Positions 60,688-64,000 of a stretch of 64,000 bases of DNA are shown here, piece by piece; the stretch's first letter is position 1; every line of letters starts with the position of its first letter. This stretch comes from Acidovorax radicis (lineage in GTDB: Bacteria > Pseudomonadota > Gammaproteobacteria > Burkholderiales > Burkholderiaceae_C). The notes under the pieces are model-generated. The model made no database searches and was not told the origin of the DNA. It saw nothing but the letters and a program-made list of their open reading frames with translations. The translations under genes were made by a program, and so were the position numbers. The stretch lies in contig NZ_CP075184.1 of assembly GCF_020510705.1 (NCBI RefSeq), positions 1,364,001 through 1,428,000 of the forward strand, read 5' to 3'.

Positions 60688-61095
60688 ATGGCACTCATGC
60701 GTTGCCCGGAATGTGGGCGTGAAGTTTCGTCGCAGGCACCTGCCTGCCCTTCCTGTGGGTACCCGCTGCAGGGCAACGGGCCACCATCTCAGGGGCCGAA
60801 GAACGCACTCCAGTCGCCGCACCTGTGGGGCCGTGTGGCCATGGTGCTGGGCGCTTGGCTGATCACCCCCTGGATCGCACGTCTCATCGTGGCGCTGGCG
60901 GTGTGTGTGTGCTGGCGTATTTCATGTTCACCGGGCGGTAATGTGGCGCAGCGCGCAGCGTCTGCGTGCTGCGGTATGGCCAGGTGCTCATCATCTGGGC
61001 CCTCGCATTCGTGGGGTTCCCGATGCCTACCGCACGGCCATGTGTGCGACAGCGGCAAAGATAGTGCATCAATTTACTATATTTTTGATAGCTAA
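60688..61095 (+). CDS. Zinc-ribbon membrane protein, probably frameshifted at a GT tract
   Basis: The first 71 codons encode a zinc ribbon (C-P-E-C-G, then C-P-S-C-G-Y-P-L) and a membrane helix (W-G-R-V-A-M-V-L-G-A-W-L-I-T-P-W-I-A-R-L-I-V-A-L). At 60901 lies GTGTGTGTGTG. In the annotated frame the following translation is Cys/Ser-rich and implausible. With one GT unit fewer it would read V-C-V-L-A-Y-F-M-F-T-G-R and stop at 60941, finishing the helix naturally with about 83 residues. So the present gene is likely a slipped or decaying version. It begins three bases after the OmpA-like gene and belongs to that operon. Confidence 0.5.
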   Translation: MALMRCPECGREVSSQAPACPSCGYPLQGNGPPSQGPKNALQSPHLWGRVAMVLGAWLITPWIARLIVALAVCVCWRISCSPGGNVAQRAASACCGMARCSSSGPSHSWGSRCLPHGHVCDSGKDSASIYYIFDS

Positions 61096-61130
61096 TGGCG
61101 CTTGTTCAACAAGCGCTAAGGCCGATTTTT
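61076..61130 (+). repeat. Dispersed palindromic repeat, copy 11, at the 3' end of the DUF1513 gene
   Basis: ACTATATTTTTGATAGC, GGCGCTTGTT, AACAAGCGCTAAGGCCGATT. It supplies the stop codon (61116-61118 on the minus strand) and the last residues N-R-P of the DUF1513 protein. Confidence 0.8.
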
Positions 61131-62276
61131 GGTGACATTTTCATGTGCCACGCCCCAGTGGTTGTCCAGCCGCGCACCTTGCAGGCTGGCGCCATGCGGA
61201 TGGCTTACCCGCGCAGTGGCCTGTGCATCCTGCAGGCTGGCACCCAGGCCTGCCGCCCACAGCGCACCGTCGCGCACCGCCAGCGCGCACACCTGGGGCA
61301 GCGGCACCAGGCCCTGCCACCCCCCCCGCAATGAAAACGTGGCGATGCCGTGGGCGCGCGGGCAGCTCACTGCCCAGCCGGTGGGTGTGGCGGCCATGCT
61401 GCCGCCGTAGCCGTGAATGCTCTGCGCGATGTGCTGGGGCGTGGGCACTACGCGAAGCGCCATGCCGTCGAACAGGGCCAGCACGGGGGCTGCGTCTTTG
61501 ACGGCAGCGTCGTTGTGCTCGGCCTGCAACGCGATGCCCAGCGTGGTTCCATCGGGGCTCCAGGCCAAGTGGCGCAGGCTCAGGCGTTGGTCCTGCAGGC
61601 GCCATTGGCCCCGCAGCCTGCCCGTGCGGGCGTCGAGCCGCACGAGCGATGAGTCCATGGCGTCCAGGTTGCGCTTGACGCGGCCGATTTCGGGCGTGGT
61701 GGGCACGCCGCCGTTGGCGACGATCAGGGTGGCGCCGCCGTTGCCTTTGCCGGCCTGCGTGTCCCAGATCAATTCGTGCGCGTCGATGCCGTGGGTGGGC
61801 CACTCGGTGGTTTTTGCGAGCGTGCGAGCGTCGCGCACCACGACCCAGCTCGCGCCGGTCTCGGCATCGGTTTCGGTGGTGTAGATCCGCTGGCCGTCGG
61901 CGCTGGCCAGTACATGGCCGTTGAAGGAGCGGTCTCCGTCTTGCCACAGCCACTGGGGCTCTCCGCCAGCGCCGGGCCGCCACCGCACCAGCCAGTCGCC
62001 GGGCCTGCGGGCGGTGGCCAGCACCGACCCGTCGGGCAGCACACACAGGCCGTGGGCGCGCGTCGGCACTTCCAGCGCGGCGTGAATCTGCAGCGCCTGC
62101 CCAGCGCCTTCCTGTGTGGACAGCAGGCCGATGTGAAAGCTGCCCTGGCGCTCCCAGGCAGCGGCCAGTCGAACGCGATCACCGACTTTGGCGAATGCCG
62201 TGCCGGGGGTAATCACGCAGGCGCCCAGGCCCGCGAGAGTGGCCAGCGCATGGCGGCGGCGTAGGTCAGTCGCCAT
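61116..62276 (-). CDS. DUF1513 periplasmic beta-propeller-like protein
   Basis: 386-aa protein with a twin-arginine-like N-terminus (D-L-R-R-R-H-A-L-A-T-L-A-G-L-G) and cleavage near A-F-A-K. The mature part has repeated blades with H-x-x-x-x-x-x-D-G-x-x-L motifs (G-L-C-V-L-P-D-G-S-V-L-A-T, F-N-G-H-V-L-A-S-A-D-G, L-R-H-L-A-W-S-P-D-G-T). DUF1513 proteins regularly sit with imelysins and di-haem oxidoreductases, as here, and are thought to act in periplasmic metal uptake. It overlaps the imelysin gene by 11 bases. Confidence 0.85.
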   Translation of the reverse strand: MATDLRRRHALATLAGLGACVITPGTAFAKVGDRVRLAAAWERQGSFHIGLLSTQEGAGQALQIHAALEVPTRAHGLCVLPDGSVLATARRPGDWLVRWRPGAGGEPQWLWQDGDRSFNGHVLASADGQRIYTTETDAETGASWVVVRDARTLAKTTEWPTHGIDAHELIWDTQAGKGNGGATLIVANGGVPTTPEIGRVKRNLDAMDSSLVRLDARTGRLRGQWRLQDQRLSLRHLAWSPDGTTLGIALQAEHNDAAVKDAAPVLALFDGMALRVVPTPQHIAQSIHGYGGSMAATPTGWAVSCPRAHGIATFSLRGGWQGLVPLPQVCALAVRDGALWAAGLGASLQDAQATARVSHPHGASLQGARLDNHWGVAHENVTKNRP

Positions 62277-63384
62277 CGGCGTCCGAGAAGCCAATGCTCA
62301 CCTGCAGCGCAGGCGCCACTTCGGATTCGGCCAGGAACTTCAGCGCGGCCAGGTCGCGCACGGTCTGCTGGATGGCTGTCTTGTCCTGCAGGCCGGACTT
62401 CTGCACCTGGGCCATCGACGCGTCGACCTTGTCGGTGGCCTGGCGCAGCGTGTCGGCCAGCGGGTTCAGGCCCTTGCCGCGCAGGACCATCTCCAGCGGC
62501 ACCAGAGCCTCGCCAGCGGCAGGGATGCTGGCGCTGGCGGGCAAGGCGGTCAGGCTGCGCAGACTGCCCCAGGTGGCGGCCCAGGCGGCCAGCGTGGTGC
62601 CGCTGGCGGTGCGAGGGTAGTCCGGCGTGCGGGTGCGGGATCCCGATCCAGCGGCGCGCAGCGGCTTGTCCATCTGTGCCCAGCGCAGGCGTTCGATGCC
62701 GCCCACCCACTGGTTCACGAATTCGCTGATGGCCTGGGTGGATGCCTCTTGCTCGTCCTCGGCGCCCCAGTCGGTGGTCGCCGCGTCGGCATAGGCCTTG
62801 GCGAGTGCGGCCGATTCACGCGCCACGTCCTGGGCCACCTCACGGGCGTAGCTGCAGGCAGGGCTACCGAGCTGGGCGGGGCGCGTCCACAGCAGCCATT
62901 CCAGTGCGGGCAGGCCTTTGGCTGGCGTGCCGATGCGCTCGAAGGCCTTGGCGCCCTGGGGCTGGGCAGCGATGGCTTTGTCGATCAGTGCAGGGCGTGT
63001 GGGCGTGAAGTCGATGGCGCGTTGGCTGCGGCGTGCGATGACCGGGCCGACGGACACGGCGGCGAGCTGCTCCCACGCGCGGGCTGTGGCCTGCCAGGCG
63101 GTGCGTGCGGATTCGAGCGCGGTCGTGCCGTCTGCCGCCGGCACCTGGCACAACGCCGCCACGGCGGGCACCAGGGCGCGCGCATCGCGGTCAAAGTCCT
63201 GCGCGCGCGGCAGAGTCCAGTGGCCGTAGATGCCTTGCAGGGCATGCACCGTGTCGTAGAAGGGCACGGCGTTGCGCTGCCAGGCCGGGATGGTGGGTGC
63301 AGTGGGCGCCGCAGACTGTGCCTGCGCTGCGAGAGGGGGCAGGGTGGCCAGCAGCAGGGCGGCTGCAAGGAGGGATGTTTTCAT
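62266..63384 (-). CDS. Imelysin family periplasmic protein
   Basis: 372-aa exported protein; signal peptide 1 to about 23 (L-L-A-T-L-P-P-L-A-A-Q-A). The imelysin/insulin-cleaving M75 family is recognised by the helical bundle with F-Y-D-T-V-H-A-L near the start, the conserved G-x-x-x-x-E-W-L-L-W motif (K-G-L-P-A-L-E-W-L-L-W-T-R-P) and paired late helices. M75 proteins such as EfeO and ICMP bind metal or haem and probably help iron uptake. Start at 63384; an upstream in-frame Met lies in an intergenic repeat-like sequence and is not used. Together with the DUF1513 and di-haem genes it forms an operon. Confidence 0.87.
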   Translation of the reverse strand: MKTSLLAAALLLATLPPLAAQAQSAAPTAPTIPAWQRNAVPFYDTVHALQGIYGHWTLPRAQDFDRDARALVPAVAALCQVPAADGTTALESARTAWQATARAWEQLAAVSVGPVIARRSQRAIDFTPTRPALIDKAIAAQPQGAKAFERIGTPAKGLPALEWLLWTRPAQLGSPACSYAREVAQDVARESAALAKAYADAATTDWGAEDEQEASTQAISEFVNQWVGGIERLRWAQMDKPLRAAGSGSRTRTPDYPRTASGTTLAAWAATWGSLRSLTALPASASIPAAGEALVPLEMVLRGKGLNPLADTLRQATDKVDASMAQVQKSGLQDKTAIQQTVRDLAALKFLAESEVAPALQVSIGFSDADGD

Positions 63385-63404
63385 CGACGGGCCGCCCCAA
63401 GATG

Positions 63405-63460
63405 AAAACGCGGCCCCCTTGGGGGGCTGCGACCCGCGTAGCGGCGGAGCGTGGGGGTAA
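63405..63460 (-). repeat. GC-rich inverted element between the di-haem and imelysin genes
   Basis: Minus strand reads CGCTACGCGGGTCGCAGC, then CCCCCCAAGGGGG and CCGCGTTTTCATC; CCCCC/GGGGG form a palindrome. It fills the gap between the two genes. I recognise this as a style of intergenic repeat common in Comamonadaceae, but only one copy is in this window. Confidence 0.35.
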
Positions 63461-63464
63461 ATTT

Positions 63465-64000
63465 TCATAACGACTCCACAAATTTCACGAGCGCATCCCG
63501 GTCGGCCTTCTTCATCTTGAGCACCTGGTCCTTGGCGCCCTCGGCCTCGCCGCCGTGCCACAGTACGGCTTCGAGCACACCGCGCGCGCGGCCGTCGTGC
63601 AGCAGGCGGGTGTGGCCGTTCACGTCCTTAATGAGGCCCGCGCCCCACAGCGGCGGGGTTTTCCACTGGCGGCCGTTGGCGCCGAAGTCGGGTCGGCCAT
63701 CGGCCAGGCGCTCGCCCATGTCGTGCACCAGCAGGTCGGTGTAGGGGGCGATGCGTTGGCCGTTCAGCGCCTTGCTGGTCAGCAGGGGGGAAACACCGTC
63801 GTTGTGACCTTCCTTGGTGACGTAGCTCGGGCGGTGGCAGGTGGCGCACTGGGCCTGCGAGAACAGCGCCTGGCCGCGCAGCACTTGCGCGTCGTTGATG
63901 TTCCGGCGTGCGGGCGGTGCCAGAGTGGCCTGGTAGAAGATCACGTCTGCCAGGGTCTTGTCGTCGATCTCCACGCCGGACTGGCCCTGTTTGCCGCCAC
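63465..64000 (-). CDS. Di-haem thiol oxidoreductase-like cytochrome (partial, C-terminal part)
   Basis: The 3' 178 codons of a gene that continues past the window edge. A haem c motif C-A-T-C-H is present in Q-A-Q-C-A-T-C-H-R-P, followed by P-Y-T-D-L-L-V-H-D-M-G-E and W-K-T-P-P-L-W-G-A-G-L, then L-L-H-D-G-R-A-R-G-V-L-E-A-V-L-W-H-G-G-E-A. These are the signatures of the di-haem oxidoreductase (MauG/peroxidase-related, DUF1111) family. It is the upstream member of the operon with imelysin and DUF1513 and would do periplasmic redox chemistry. Confidence 0.85.
   Translation of the reverse strand, partial: GGKQGQSGVEIDDKTLADVIFYQATLAPPARRNINDAQVLRGQALFSQAQCATCHRPSYVTKEGHNDGVSPLLTSKALNGQRIAPYTDLLVHDMGERLADGRPDFGANGRQWKTPPLWGAGLIKDVNGHTRLLHDGRARGVLEAVLWHGGEAEGAKDQVLKMKKADRDALVKFVESL

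Overview
The window is GC-rich, densely coded bacterial chromosome. Gene content and protein style point to a betaproteobacterium of the order Burkholderiales, most likely family Comamonadaceae (Acidovorax-like). The pointers are a paired pimeloyl-type acyl-CoA dehydrogenase set, rpmB-rpmG followed by trxB, a rpsP-rimM-trmD-rplS operon, an IPTL-CTERM protein, a XopAW-like EF-hand protein and a dispersed AGCGCT-core palindromic repeat. There is no rRNA, CRISPR array, transposase or prophage. One tRNA (Lys, CTT anticodon) is present.

Layout. 0-6.2 kb: the end of an IPTL-CTERM surface protein, a DUF3617 protein with a His-Ser tail, a lipoprotein hydrolase, two acyl-CoA dehydrogenases, yceH and purN. 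6.4-14.6 kb: an EF-hand protein, a two-component pair, an M48 peptidase, an RsmB-type methylase and a fatty-acid desaturase. 14.9-23.2 kb: L33 and L28, trxB, a Crp-type regulator, ftsK-lolA, a UDG-like/DUF488 pair and rarA. 23.5-29.5 kb: livHMGF, a DUF486 protein, and DUF47 plus a PiT phosphate transporter. 29.6-38.3 kb: a TM2 protein, an acetyltransferase, the rpsP operon, a Nudix CoA pyrophosphatase, a CobD-like protein, rsgA-phhB-M48 peptidase and orn. 38.3-50.4 kb: a DEAD-box helicase with a long leader, a PAS-GGDEF protein, a Bcr-type exporter, tRNA-Lys, an oxidoreductase, an arylformamidase-like hydrolase, guaC and a UvrD-type helicase.

The most interesting region is 51.7-61.1 kb. After an AT-rich divergent intergenic stretch comes a same-strand cluster that looks like a self-contained surface-fibre export system. 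It has three secreted proteins built from one Gly-Asn repeat (about V-x-G-N-x-A-x-x-V-x-A-x-G-G-x-A-x-x-N-S-V). Their sizes are 119 aa (two units), 1188 aa (29 units) and about 166 aa (two units). With them are a small secreted partner, a CsgG/HfaB-like outer-membrane lipoprotein, a Sel1-like periplasmic protein, a second lipoprotein, an OmpA-like peptidoglycan-binding protein and a zinc-ribbon membrane protein interrupted at a GT tract. The layout is analogous to curli (csg) or Caulobacter holdfast-anchor (hfa) loci, but the substrate repeat is not the curlin repeat. In the 1188-aa protein, units 1-18 alternate strictly long/short, and units 19-29 are uniform and short. The 119-aa protein is exactly one long/short pair.

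A second theme is a dispersed palindromic repeat of about 55 bp, with eleven copies recognised by eye. Six lie inside protein-coding genes: an acyl-CoA dehydrogenase, lolA, rarA, rsgA, phhB and the UvrD-type helicase. In lolA the repeat encodes most of the signal peptide. A seventh copy supplies the stop codon of the DUF1513 gene. The window ends in an imelysin/DUF1513/di-haem oxidoreductase cluster, probably for metal (iron) acquisition, which continues beyond the right edge.
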